In this document: piece after piece, positions 40,640-49,708 of the stretch
Layout of the letters: the number at the start of each line of letters is the position of its first letter
How positions within the stretch are numbered: the first letter of the stretch is position 1
NCBI RefSeq assembly: GCF_023502205.1
Contig: NZ_JAMFLG010000021.1
Coordinates: 1-64,000 of the forward strand
Source: Aquiflexum sp. TKW24L
GTDB lineage: Bacteria; Bacteroidota; Bacteroidia; Cytophagales; Cyclobacteriaceae
Length of the DNA: 64,000 bases
Direction of reading: 5' to 3'
The notes under the pieces: generated by a model
Databases searched by the model: none
The model's input: only the letters and a program-made list of their open reading frames with translations
What the model was told of the DNA's origin: nothing
Program-made: the position numbers and the translations under genes

Positions 40640-43600
40640 ATGAATATCACATCCATATCCATCAACAGGCCTTCTTTGATCATTGTCCTGTTCAGTATTT
40701 TCATCCTCTTGGGATATATCGGCTTCACCAATCTTTCTTACGAATTGATGCCGGACTTCAACCAGCCCGTGGTCGTCATCAAGACGGTCTATCCCGGTGC
40801 TGAACCTGAGGAGGTCGAAAATTCGGTTTCGAAAAAAATCGAAGATGCCCTTTCAAATCTGGAAGGAGTAGACTATTTGGTTACCAAGTCTCTCCCCAAT
40901 GCCTCTGTCGTCATTGCCAACATGAAATACGGCGTCAACTTGGACCAAACCATGATGGATGCCCAGCGGTACATTGATAATATTTCGCAGGACCTTCCAA
41001 AGGAGGTGCTTTCTCCCGAAATGAGTAAGGTCTCCCCAAATGACCTGCCCATCATGTCCATCACCGCGACAAGCCAAATCAACGGTCCTGAGTTTTACCA
41101 AAAGATGATCGATGATTTTATCCCGCAGATACAGCAACTCAAAGGGGTTGCCGAGATCACCATCCTCGGCGGTGAACAGCGGGAAGTCCAGGTCAACGTA
41201 GACCAAAATAAACTCAGACAGTACAAAATCTCACTGCTACAAGTTGTAGAAGCCATCAACAGATCCGGTCTCGATGTCCCTGCGGGAAAAGTTCAGACGG
41301 TCACCGAACAGAGCGCTGTCAGACTTTTGGGGAAATTCAATTCGTTGGAGGATATTGGATCGGTACAGGTCGCTATGCCTGTCAAGGGCAGTCCGGTCTA
41401 TGTCAGGGACGTAGCGGTAGTGAAAAACGGAATTAGAGAAATCAGCTCCATCAGCCGCTACAATGGCAAGGAAGGCATTGGCCTGATGCTCAAAAAGCAG
41501 GGTGATGCCAATGCCGTCGAGGTCTCCCGTGCAGTAAGAGACCGTTTGGCACTGATAGAGGAAACAAATTCAAGTGCCGGGATAAAATTCACCATCGCCG
41601 ACGACAGTACTGACAATACCATCGCTGCTGTCAATTCAGTGGTTTTTGACCTTATCCTCGCTGTTATTCTCGTGTCTTTGGTCATGCTTATTTTCCTGAG
41701 AAGCTTCAGAAACTCACTGATAGTATTGGTCGCCATCCCAACTTCCCTTGTCACGGCATTCGCTGTCATGTGGTTATTGGGATATACGCTGAACCTGATG
41801 ACGTTGCTGGCCATGTCCCTCATCATTGGTATCCTCGTGGACGATGCGACAGTGGTATTGGAAAACATACAGCGCCATTTAGATCGGGGAAAAGACAAAA
41901 GGACTGCTGCCATGGACGGACGTCTTGAAATCGGCTTTTCAGCGCTTTCCATCACCTTAGTGGACGTGGTGGTGTTTCTACCGATCCTCTTCCTGCAGGT
42001 TTTTGTGGCGGATATGTTGAAGCAGTTTTCTGTGGTGGTGATTACCTCCACAATGACGAGTTTGCTGGTAGGATTTACGCTTACGCCTTGGATGGCTTCA
42101 CGGATCGGCAAGTCCGAAGACCTTCAACCAACCAATTTCTTCAACAAATTTCTGATTTGGTTTGAGCATCAGTTGGATACTTTCATCGCTTGGTACGGCA
42201 GACAGTTGGATTGGGTATTGGACCATAAGCTTGTATTTATGGGTATCATTTTAGCGCTTTTTGCCATGACCGGTATTATTCTGAAGCAGGGAATCATCGG
42301 TAAGGAACTGATTGCCACCGGAGATCAGGGAAAGTTCAGTCTCTACCTAGAATTTGACAAATCAACAGGAATCAAGCAGAACAACCTTAAAAGCCAAGAG
42401 ATAGAAAATTTTCTTTTGGAGCAACCTGAAGTGGCCACCATCTTCAGCAACATCGGTGGCCCAACTACCGGAATCGGAAGCCTTGGGGTGGGTTCCGCCA
42501 ACAAATCCGAACTCACCATCCAGCTAAAACCCGCCAAGGAAAGAGGCAATATCCCAACAGAAACTTACATGAAAGAGGTCAGGGAGGAGTTGCAAAAGCA
42601 ATTTCCGGGAGTAAGTTATTCCATGACCGCACTGGGGCTGATCCCAAGATCCGCACCCATAGAAATAACCCTTAGCGGTCCGACTACCGAAAGTGTCATG
42701 GCTGCGGCAAATGACCTGAAGACCATTGTCGAAAACATTCCCGGATCAGACTATGTAAAATTGTCCGTAGAAGAAGGGAGCCCTGAGTTCCAGGTCATTC
42801 CCGACCAATACAGACTGCAGCTATTTGGCCTAAACAATGCCTTTGTGGGACAAAATCTCCGTTATGCCCTGACCGGAAATGATGATGCCTCCCTGACTGA
42901 AGGGGGAACCGAATATCCTGTCCGTATCCAATTGGATAATTTTAACCGCCAAAATTATGAAGACATCAGACGGATTTTGATCACCAATCCAATGGGCTTC
43001 CCGATCGAACTCGCTCAGGTAGCCAATATTTCCCAAAACAAATCTCCTTCCCTACTCGAGAGAAAAGACCGTCAACCTGCTGTCACCCTGACTGCCAATG
43101 CCCTTGGAAGACCTTCCGGAACAGTGGCCGACGAAGTCGTGGCAAAACTCCAAACAACGCCGCTTCCTGCTGACATCAGCATGGTATGGGGTAGTGATAT
43201 CAAAAGACAAAATGACAGTTTTGGAGCTTTGGGATCCGTTTTGTTGATTTCCTTTTTACTGATCTACCTGATCATGGTAGCCCTATATGACAGTTTTGTC
43301 TATCCTTTCGTCGTCCTTTTCTCTATTCCGGTCGCTTTCATCGGCGCGTTTTTAGCGCTCAACCTCTCCATGAATAACCTCAGTCTGTTTGCATTGCTTG
43401 GTCTGATCATGCTGATGGGGTTGGTAACCAAAAATGCCATCCTGATTGTTGATTTTACCAACCAACTCCGGGCAGAAGGGATGGAAGTAAGAAAAGCGCT
43501 GATCACTGCCGGCAAAGGCAGAATGCGTCCGATCTTGATGACTACCATATCGATGGTCGTTGGGATGCTGCCCATAGCCTTGGCAAGCGGCACAGCGAGT

Positions 43601-43753
43601 GAGTGGAAAAACGGATTGGCTTGGGTGATTATCGGCGGCCTGATGTCCTCTCTGATTTTGACAGTCTACCTCGTCCCTGTGGTATATTATTTCTTTGAAT
43701 CCATCAAAGTCCGAATCCAAATAAAAAAAGAAAAAGTCCCGATACTGTCTTGA
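40640..43753 (+). CDS. RND (AcrB/HAE1-type) efflux permease
   Basis: The start is set at MNITSISINRPSLIIVLFSIF (40640). The 1037-residue protein has the twelve-helix, two-porter-domain RND architecture: GFTNLSYELMPDFNQPVV at the first helix end, and ILVDDATVVLENIQRHL with the proton-relay Asp pair near residue 405. The second half repeats the fold, with LLGLIMLMGLVTKNAILIVDFTNQLR and GRMRPILMTTISMVVGMLPIAL. It exports hydrophobic or amphipathic compounds using proton motive force. It completes the TetR-TolC-MFP-RND operon. A terminator-like hairpin follows. Confidence 0.96.
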   Translation: MNITSISINRPSLIIVLFSIFILLGYIGFTNLSYELMPDFNQPVVVIKTVYPGAEPEEVENSVSKKIEDALSNLEGVDYLVTKSLPNASVVIANMKYGVNLDQTMMDAQRYIDNISQDLPKEVLSPEMSKVSPNDLPIMSITATSQINGPEFYQKMIDDFIPQIQQLKGVAEITILGGEQREVQVNVDQNKLRQYKISLLQVVEAINRSGLDVPAGKVQTVTEQSAVRLLGKFNSLEDIGSVQVAMPVKGSPVYVRDVAVVKNGIREISSISRYNGKEGIGLMLKKQGDANAVEVSRAVRDRLALIEETNSSAGIKFTIADDSTDNTIAAVNSVVFDLILAVILVSLVMLIFLRSFRNSLIVLVAIPTSLVTAFAVMWLLGYTLNLMTLLAMSLIIGILVDDATVVLENIQRHLDRGKDKRTAAMDGRLEIGFSALSITLVDVVVFLPILFLQVFVADMLKQFSVVVITSTMTSLLVGFTLTPWMASRIGKSEDLQPTNFFNKFLIWFEHQLDTFIAWYGRQLDWVLDHKLVFMGIILALFAMTGIILKQGIIGKELIATGDQGKFSLYLEFDKSTGIKQNNLKSQEIENFLLEQPEVATIFSNIGGPTTGIGSLGVGSANKSELTIQLKPAKERGNIPTETYMKEVREELQKQFPGVSYSMTALGLIPRSAPIEITLSGPTTESVMAAANDLKTIVENIPGSDYVKLSVEEGSPEFQVIPDQYRLQLFGLNNAFVGQNLRYALTGNDDASLTEGGTEYPVRIQLDNFNRQNYEDIRRILITNPMGFPIELAQVANISQNKSPSLLERKDRQPAVTLTANALGRPSGTVADEVVAKLQTTPLPADISMVWGSDIKRQNDSFGALGSVLLISFLLIYLIMVALYDSFVYPFVVLFSIPVAFIGAFLALNLSMNNLSLFALLGLIMLMGLVTKNAILIVDFTNQLRAEGMEVRKALITAGKGRMRPILMTTISMVVGMLPIALASGTASEWKNGLAWVIIGGLMSSLILTVYLVPVVYYFFESIKVRIQIKKEKVPILS

Positions 43754-43765
43754 TAAATGAAATTT

Positions 43766-43804
43766 ACGGCTTTCCTAAAGTTTGGTACAGACAAGGAAAG
43801 CCGT
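43766..43804 (+). terminator. hairpin after the RND operon
   Basis: An 11-bp perfect inverted repeat ACGGCTTTCCT / AGGAAAGCCGT (43766-43776 and 43794-43804) lies 12 bp after the permease stop. There is no T-run, so termination may be factor-assisted. Confidence 0.6.
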
Positions 43805-44059
43805 TCCTCCAGCCTACCCCTGTTTCATTGGTTCGCATCTGCCAACTGAGACTGACCAATTATTAATTCTGAATTCATAATTACCCAAACCTTATCCCAG
43901 AGCCATACTAGTCCTTCATCAAACCTACTCCCTAGTACACTCTCCCCTACAGCTGCTTTACCCGTTGACCAATGTTTGACCAATCCATGTCCAATGCAAG
44001 CCCAATCCTCATTCAATATCCAGGTTGGTACCGGAGTATACAAGGCTAATCAAATTTGA

Positions 44060-44800
44060 TTCACTTCGAGATCTTTTCTCTGCACCCTCTGTGAGCTCAG
44101 TGGTAAAATAATTAGATCCAGCTTCTGGAGAAGCAGGATAGCGGTTCACTTCGAGATTTTTTCTCTGCGCCCTCAGTGAGCTCAGTGGTAAAATCAGTTT
44201 AATCCTTCTTTGCGACCCATTGCGAAACCTTTGCGTCCATTGCGGTAAAAGAAATGATTATCTCACGCAGAGCCGGGGAGAAAAAGAAAAGGAAGAATGT
44301 TTGTAGCGACACAGACATTGGCGGAGGAGTCATCTGCGTCAATCTGCGATATCTGCGGGAGAAAATGAAACCTTTTTTCTCTGCGCCCTCTGTGAGCCCT
44401 GTGGTAAAATAATTAGATCCAGCTTCTGGAGAAGCAGGATAACAGTTCACTTCGAGATCTTTTCTCTGCGCCCTCAGTGAGCTGTGTAAAAATCAGTTTA
44501 TCCCGCTTGCGACCCATTGCGAAACCTTTGCGTCCATTGCGGTAAAAGAAAAATTATCTCATGCAGAGCCGCAGCGAAAAAGGGGGAATTTGAAAGGTTT
44601 GAAGAAAAAAAAAGTATTCAAACTCTGCGCCCTCAGTGAGCTCGGTGGTAAAATAATTAGATCCAGCTTCTAGAGAAGCAGGAATCCTTCTTTGCGACCC
44701 ATTGCGAAAACTTTGCGTCCATTGCGGCAAAAGAAAAATTATCTCACGCAGAGCCGCAGAGAAAAAGGAAAAAACCTAAAGGATCATGGGAAGAAGGAAT
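44060..44800. repeat. imperfect tandem repeat block, left of the RhuM-like gene
   Basis: Units begin at the marker ATCCAGCTTCTGGAGAAGCAGGA-like string, at 44116, 44417 and 44661 (spacing 301 and 244 bp). Each contains the strings CTCTGCGCCCTC, TGTGAGCT, TTTGCGACCCATTGCG, TTTGCGTCCATTGCGG and CTCACGCAGAGCC. The preceding 43805-44059 stretch holds no recognised gene. The repeats read as open frames on the minus strand only because they lack stops in one frame. Confidence 0.85.
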
Positions 44801-44838
44801 TAGCCTCACTTCGGTTGGTCTTTATTTCTCTTTTCCTT

Positions 44839-45702
44839 TCATTTTACTGTTTTCAATTTTGCCAAAACATCAGCGGTGAGTGTATCCATTTTGGAGAAAG
44901 CAAACCATTTTTTTCCCAGGTCTTTCAACGAAGCGCCGATATGGTACAATTCTTTACCATCGAGAATCAGAAATCGATCGTGGGCAACATTAAACTCATG
45001 AATGTTTATTTCCGGGTATTGACTGTTGTGCTTCGTTACGTCCTGCAAGAGTTGCTTACTGATAGTTTTGGTATAAATAGTTGCAATGACGTTTTCGGGA
45101 CGTTTTACCAGCAAGTTCAGCACAGATTCGTCCACATAGTTATCTATCAGTATAATATCAGTTTTTGCTTTTTTGATGATATCTGCCACAAAGACATATG
45201 CATCGAAAATTTGTCCCTCGAAAAAGATGCCTTGGTTTGGTAATTCCTGCGTTTTGAGTTGTAAGGATATCTTCTTTACTTCCTGAGATAGGTTTTCGTA
45301 GTTGTTCTCTATTCTATCCATTCGCTGCTTAACAGCATAACCTTTTAAAAGATAGTCTCTTAAAATATGGGTAGCCCAAATACGGAATTGTGTACCTTGC
45401 TTGGACTTGATACGGTAACCAACAGAAATGATGACGTCAAGGTTAAAGTATTCGAGCTTTCGTTTCACCCTTCTTTTACCTTCCATTTGAACTGTCAAGG
45501 ATTCCTTGACAGTTGCTATTTTCTCCAATTCCCTTTCTTTGAAACAATTATTTATGTGTAAGCTAATATTTTGTTTGGTCTGACCAAAAAGGCTGGACAT
45601 CTGTACTTGAGTTAGCCAAACAGTCTCATTTTCAAGCCTTACCTCAATATGCTCAGCTATCTCATCGGATTGATACCATATGATTTCGTTAGTATTGCTC
45701 AT
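44839..45702 (-). CDS. RhuM-family protein with C-terminal PLD-like domain
   Basis: The 287-residue protein has an N-terminal virulence-RhuM-type module (VRLENETVWLTQVQMSSLFGQTKQNISLHINN in part, then FNLDVIISVGYRIKSKQGTQFR). A coiled segment follows near residues 135-165. The C-terminal domain has IILIDNYVDESVLNLLV and VAHDRFLILDGKELYHIGASLKDLG (in part), resembling a phospholipase D/nuclease-like half-site with HDRFLIL in place of HxKxxxxD. RhuM proteins occur in mobile or accessory islands and some restriction-like or toxin-like contexts. It is a solitary gene flanked on both sides by tandem repeats. Confidence 0.8.
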   Translation of the reverse strand: MSNTNEIIWYQSDEIAEHIEVRLENETVWLTQVQMSSLFGQTKQNISLHINNCFKERELEKIATVKESLTVQMEGKRRVKRKLEYFNLDVIISVGYRIKSKQGTQFRIWATHILRDYLLKGYAVKQRMDRIENNYENLSQEVKKISLQLKTQELPNQGIFFEGQIFDAYVFVADIIKKAKTDIILIDNYVDESVLNLLVKRPENVIATIYTKTISKQLLQDVTKHNSQYPEINIHEFNVAHDRFLILDGKELYHIGASLKDLGKKWFAFSKMDTLTADVLAKLKTVK

Positions 45703-45964
45703 GATAACATTCTTTCTGTAATTTGTTTAAAACATTAGAAAGCATAAATACGCCTTGATCTGCAAAAACATAAAGCAACTTTCTTTTGCCCCATATTCAC
45801 TTGAATTTCCAAAATGGTACTTCGAAGTCGGTCCATTTAGGAATTATACTAGGTTACTTAATTCCTGATTTGCTAATCTAGTTTAAAAAATATTTTGTTC
45901 CCCATCCCGTGAACAGGGTATTTTTCAAAAAATGGGTAAAGTCAGGTGTATTTGAGGAAATAAA
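45703..45964. other. gap upstream of the RhuM-like gene
   Basis: An AT-rich, apparently unique 260-bp stretch that should contain the RhuM-like promoter. Nothing else was recognised. Confidence 0.4.
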
Positions 45965-46910
45965 AATAGTAAATCCAGCTTCTGGAGAAGCAGGATAGCG
46001 GTTCACTTCGAGATCTTTTCTCTGCGCCCTCTGTGAGCTCAGTGGTAAAATCAGTTTACCCCCCTTTGCGAACCTTTTGCGTCCATTGCGGTAAAAAAAA
46101 TAACCTCACGCAGATCCGGGGAGAAAAAGAAAAGGAAGAATGTTTGTAGCGACACAGACATTGGCGGAGGAGTCATCTGCGTCAATCTGCGATATCTGCG
46201 GATGAAAATGAAACCTTTTTTCTCTGTGTTCTCTGAGAGCTCAGTGGTAAAATAATTAGATCCAGCTTCTGGAGAAGCAGGATAGCGGTTCACTTCGAGA
46301 TCTTTTCTCTGCGCCCTCTGTGAGCTCAGTGGTAAAATCAGTTTATCCCCTTTGCGACCCATTGCGAACCTTTTGCGTCCATTGCGGTAAAAAAAAATAA
46401 CCTCACGCAGATCCGGGGAGAAAAAGAAAAGGAAGAATGTTTGTAGCGACACAGACATTGGCGGAGGAGTCATCTGCGTCAATCTGCGATATCTGCGGGA
46501 GAAAATGAAACCTTTTTTCTCTGCGCCCTCTGTGAGCCCTGTGGTAAAATAATTAGATCCAGCTTCTGGAGAAGCAGGATAGCGGTTCACTTCGAGATCT
46601 TTTCTCTGCGCCCTCTGTGAGCTAAGTGGTAAAATCAGTTTATCCCCTTTGCGACCCATTGCGAACCTTTTGCGTCCATTGCGGTAAAAAAAAATAACCT
46701 CACGCAGATCCGGGGAGAAAAAGGGGGATTTTGAAAGGTTTGAAGAAAAAAAAAGTATTCAAACTCTGCGTCCTCAGTGAGCTCGGTGGTAAAATCGTAA
46801 AATCATTATATCCAGCTTCTGGAGAAGCAGGATAACGGGAAGCAGGATAGCGGTTCACTTCGAGATCTTTTCTCTGCGCCCTCTGTGAGCTCAGTGGTAA
46901 AATCATATGG
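45965..46910. repeat. imperfect tandem repeat block, right of the RhuM-like gene
   Basis: Four unit starts at the ATCCAGCTTCTGG marker (45973, 46260, 46557, 46810; spacing 287, 297, 253 bp) run in the same orientation as the left block. Internal sub-blocks such as AATGTTTGTAGCGACACAGA and TCATCTGCGTCAATCTGCG are identical between 44.3, 46.15 and 46.45 kb, so the copies are recent or are being homogenised. No coding function is supported. Confidence 0.88.
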
Positions 46911-47007
46911 TTGATTTAACCTTTGGGGTGATAAAAGTCATAAAACGCCGGAAGCGGTTTGTGTAGCTTTAATGGTTGGGTTAAACCAAAATCATTGCAA
47001 CACCACC

Positions 47008-47265
47008 ATGGTAATAATCAAAAAAAACATCGCCATCAGTGACTCGGGATTTGTGTTTGATCCTGGCTCGGGAGATTCCTATTCACTGAATCCCAGCGGT
47101 TTGGAAATTGTCCAAATGATCAAATTGGGAAAAGATTTTAGCGCAATTTTGGAGGCCGTCACCGAAAAGTACGAGGTAGACAGCGATAGTTTTGAAAGGT
47201 ACTACTATGACTTTATAGCCACATTGGCCCAGCTTCACCTCACCGAACCTGATGGAAAAGATTAA
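47008..47265 (+). CDS. PqqD-family peptide-binding-like protein (RRE-type winged helix)
   Basis: The start is set at MVIIKKNIAISDSGF (47008) rather than the upstream Met at 46972. The 85-residue protein has the PqqD pattern: FVFDPGSGDSYSLNPSGLEI, a helix VQMIKLGKDFSAILEAVTEKYEVD, and a C-terminal helix FERYYYDFIATLAQLHL. PqqD domains bind precursor peptides and deliver them to modifying enzymes in PQQ and many RiPP pathways. Here the 14-bp overlap with an ATP-grasp gene suggests it presents a substrate to that ligase. No precursor peptide gene was found next to it. Confidence 0.82.
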   Translation: MVIIKKNIAISDSGFVFDPGSGDSYSLNPSGLEIVQMIKLGKDFSAILEAVTEKYEVDSDSFERYYYDFIATLAQLHLTEPDGKD

Positions 47266-48298
47266 GTTGACCATCGCCCTGTCAGGACTGAATAACATCG
47301 ACAGCCCGGGTCCCGGGATTCCCGTGGTCAGAGGCTTGAGGGATTCCGATTCCATCGAGGCCCGCATCATCGGATTGGTCTACGACAACCTCGAGCCGGG
47401 CCCCTACATGCATGACTTGGTGGACAAATCATACAAAGTCCCCTATCCCTCTGACGGGGTGGAGCCGTTTTTGGAAAGGATACGCTACATCCATCAGGTA
47501 GAAAAAATTGATGTCCTCATCCCTAATTTTGATTCGGAGCTTTTCACTTTTATGAAATCCGAAAAAATCCTGCGGGAAATGGGAATCCGCACTTTTCTCC
47601 CTACCCTACAGCAATTCGAAGAAAGAAACAAATCCAAACTTCCGGAATACGGCAAAAAGTATGGGGTCAATGTTCCCTACAGTGCGCCGATTACGAGTGT
47701 CGAGGACTTCAGGAAAATGCAGGATAAGTTTGAGTTTCCTGTCGTAGTCAAAGGAAAATTCTATGATGCCTACATCGCCTATGACATGGATCAGGTAGCG
47801 CTGTATTTCAATAAAATTGCTGCCAAATGGGGTCTTCCCATTGTCATCCAGGAATTTGTCCGGGGTACGGAAGTCAACGTGATTGCCTTGGGTGATGGCA
47901 AAGGCAATACGGTTGGCGCCGTTCCCATGCGCAAAACCTACATCACAGACAAGGGAAAAGCTTGGGGAGGAATCACCTTGGAAGACCCAACCATGATGGA
48001 CCTCACCTACAAAATCATCTCCCAGACCAAGTGGCGTGGGGGCATGGAACTCGAGCTCATCCGGACCACCAAGAATGAACTCTATATGATTGAAATCAAC
48101 CCGAGGCTTCCGGCTTGGGTCTATCTCGCCGTGGCAGCGGGCCAAAATCTCCCTGAGGCTTTGGTCAAATTGGCCATGGACATTCCGGTTGCGCCTTTTA
48201 CAAAGTACGATATCGGCAAAATGTTTATCCGATACTCATTTGACCTGATCGTTGAATTACATGAATTTGAAAAGTTGTCCACCAAAGGAGAACTTTGA
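47252..48298 (+). CDS. ATP-grasp ligase (CarB/PylC-like)
   Basis: The 348-residue protein has an N-terminal Rossmann-like part (LTIALSGLNNIDSPGPGIPVVRGLRDSDS, in two parts) and an ATP-grasp core. Core motifs are FPVVVKGKFYDAYIAYDMDQV (nucleotide-binding Lys), VIQEFVRGTEVNVIALGDG, GGMELELIRTTKNELYMIEINPRLPAW, and the metal-binding E-x-N in MIEINPR. Such enzymes ligate a carboxylate to an amine. The pairing with a PqqD protein and a PLP enzyme suggests modification or assembly of a peptide or amino-acid product. The substrate is unknown. Confidence 0.88.
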   Translation: MEKIKLTIALSGLNNIDSPGPGIPVVRGLRDSDSIEARIIGLVYDNLEPGPYMHDLVDKSYKVPYPSDGVEPFLERIRYIHQVEKIDVLIPNFDSELFTFMKSEKILREMGIRTFLPTLQQFEERNKSKLPEYGKKYGVNVPYSAPITSVEDFRKMQDKFEFPVVVKGKFYDAYIAYDMDQVALYFNKIAAKWGLPIVIQEFVRGTEVNVIALGDGKGNTVGAVPMRKTYITDKGKAWGGITLEDPTMMDLTYKIISQTKWRGGMELELIRTTKNELYMIEINPRLPAWVYLAVAAGQNLPEALVKLAMDIPVAPFTKYDIGKMFIRYSFDLIVELHEFEKLSTKGEL

Positions 48299-48319
48299 AT
48301 CAATAAGACTTAAAAACCC

Positions 48320-49678
48320 ATGACAAAGCTAGCTTTTGAAAGACCGATTATACAGCGGATCAATGCCGGTTTGCCAAGCAAATACGGCATGTCGCACCGC
48401 TTGGAACCGCTTAGCCATATCGATGGCACGCCGATCAAAGACCTGATCGGGGAGTTTGGTTCTCCGCTATTTGTCCTCTCTGAATCCACCATCCGCAAAA
48501 CTTACAAGGAAGCCCACCGGGCCTTCAGCAGCCGATACCCCAATGTGCAGTTTGCCTGGTCCTACAAAACCAATTACCTCAATGCCGTCTGCAATGTCTT
48601 CCATCAGGAAGGCGCTTGGGCAGAAGTGGTCTCCGGATTTGAATATGACAAAGCGATTGCCAACGGCGTCCCCGGTGAACTTATTCTCTTCAATGGCCCT
48701 GACAAGAGTACCGAAGACCTCCAAAAAGCCATTAGGAACAATTCCCTGATCCATATCGACCACTTCGATGAGCTGTATGAAATCATCCACCTCAGCAAGG
48801 AAATGACTGAGCGGCCCAAAGTCGCCATCCGTGTCAACATGGACACAGGCATCTATCCCAAATGGGACAGGTTTGGATTCAATTATGAAAACGGGGAAGC
48901 TTGGGATGCGCTCAACAGGATCATGGCCAACAAAAACCTCGACCTGATGGGACTTCATACCCACATCGGCACCTATATGATGAGCGTGGATGCTTATAGA
49001 ATTGCCGCAGGCAAATTGGCCGACCTTGCCATCAAATTGGAGCGCAAGCATGGCCATGTCCTCAAATACATCGACATGGGCGGGGGCTTTGCTTCCAAAA
49101 ACACGCTCCGTGGCGCTTACTATCCGGGTACAGACACCGCACCTTCTTTTGATGACTTTGCGGAAGCCATCACCTCAGTACTCATGAGTTCCGACATCAA
49201 GCCCGACCACCTTCCCATGCTGATCCTCGAAACGGGGAGAGCCATGATCGACGATGCAGGCTACCTTGTCGGCACAGTCATCGCCAACAAGAGACTGGCA
49301 GATGGAAGAAGGGCCACCATCTTGGATGCGGGAGTGAATCTGCTCTTTACTGCCTTTTGGTACGAGCATGACATCAGGCCTGTGCAGCCGGTATCCGACC
49401 AAACCGAAGACACGACCCTGTATGGTCCTCTCTGCATGAATATCGATGTCATCCGTGGCAATGTGATGTTTCCCCTTCTCAAAAAAGGAGACCAATATGT
49501 GATCAAAAGAGTGGGTGCCTATAACAATACCCAATGGATGCAATTCATCACCCTCCGGCCAAATGTGGTGATGCTCGATTCCAAAGGAAATCCTCATCTG
49601 ATCAGAAAAAGAGAAGTGCTCGAGACAATCAATTCTCAGGAAGTGATGCCGGAGCATCTGAAGCAATTCAAACTCTAG
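48320..49678 (+). CDS. fold-type III PLP-dependent enzyme, diaminopimelate/ornithine decarboxylase-like
   Basis: The 452-residue protein has an alanine racemase-like barrel with PLP-lysine motif FAWSYKTNYL (about residue 77), VGVP-like phosphate region and MGLHTHIGTYM (HxHxG). The C-terminal beta domain has LETGRAMIDDAGYLVG, where true LysA has EPGR, and LYGPLCMNIDVI, where LysA has the CES(G)D substrate motif. The Cys is kept but the following residues differ, so the substrate is probably not meso-diaminopimelate. Decarboxylation or racemisation of an amino-acid-like substrate attached to, or made by, the ATP-grasp ligase is likely. It is 22 bp after the ligase. Confidence 0.88.
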   Translation: MTKLAFERPIIQRINAGLPSKYGMSHRLEPLSHIDGTPIKDLIGEFGSPLFVLSESTIRKTYKEAHRAFSSRYPNVQFAWSYKTNYLNAVCNVFHQEGAWAEVVSGFEYDKAIANGVPGELILFNGPDKSTEDLQKAIRNNSLIHIDHFDELYEIIHLSKEMTERPKVAIRVNMDTGIYPKWDRFGFNYENGEAWDALNRIMANKNLDLMGLHTHIGTYMMSVDAYRIAAGKLADLAIKLERKHGHVLKYIDMGGGFASKNTLRGAYYPGTDTAPSFDDFAEAITSVLMSSDIKPDHLPMLILETGRAMIDDAGYLVGTVIANKRLADGRRATILDAGVNLLFTAFWYEHDIRPVQPVSDQTEDTTLYGPLCMNIDVIRGNVMFPLLKKGDQYVIKRVGAYNNTQWMQFITLRPNVVMLDSKGNPHLIRKREVLETINSQEVMPEHLKQFKL

Positions 49679-49708
49679 AATTATCCGCACCAAGCTAAAT
49701 CAGCTTCC

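Noticed and set aside
44692-45243. 183-codon plus-strand frame opposite the RhuM-like gene
   Set aside because: It starts in the repeat block and its second half is antisense to the conserved PLD-like domain.
46051-46659. 202-codon open frame on the minus strand with repeated LSSQRAQRKDLEVNRYPASPEAGSNYF text
   Set aside because: It lies wholly in the tandem repeat block and the protein repeats because the DNA does. It has no start context or family, and the same text occurs in other frames and at other copies.
44060-46910. Possible CRISPR array
   Set aside because: Units are 240-300 bp long with internal similarity throughout, not short repeats with unique spacers, and no cas gene is present.
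48320-49678. Annotation as true diaminopimelate decarboxylase (lysA)
   Set aside because: The EPGR and CESGD-type substrate motifs are changed and no lysine-pathway gene is adjacent, so only the fold family is claimed.
47008-49678. A PQQ biosynthesis operon
   Set aside because: Only a PqqD-like domain is present; pqqA, pqqB, pqqC and the radical SAM pqqE are missing, so the domain is taken as a generic peptide-binding module.
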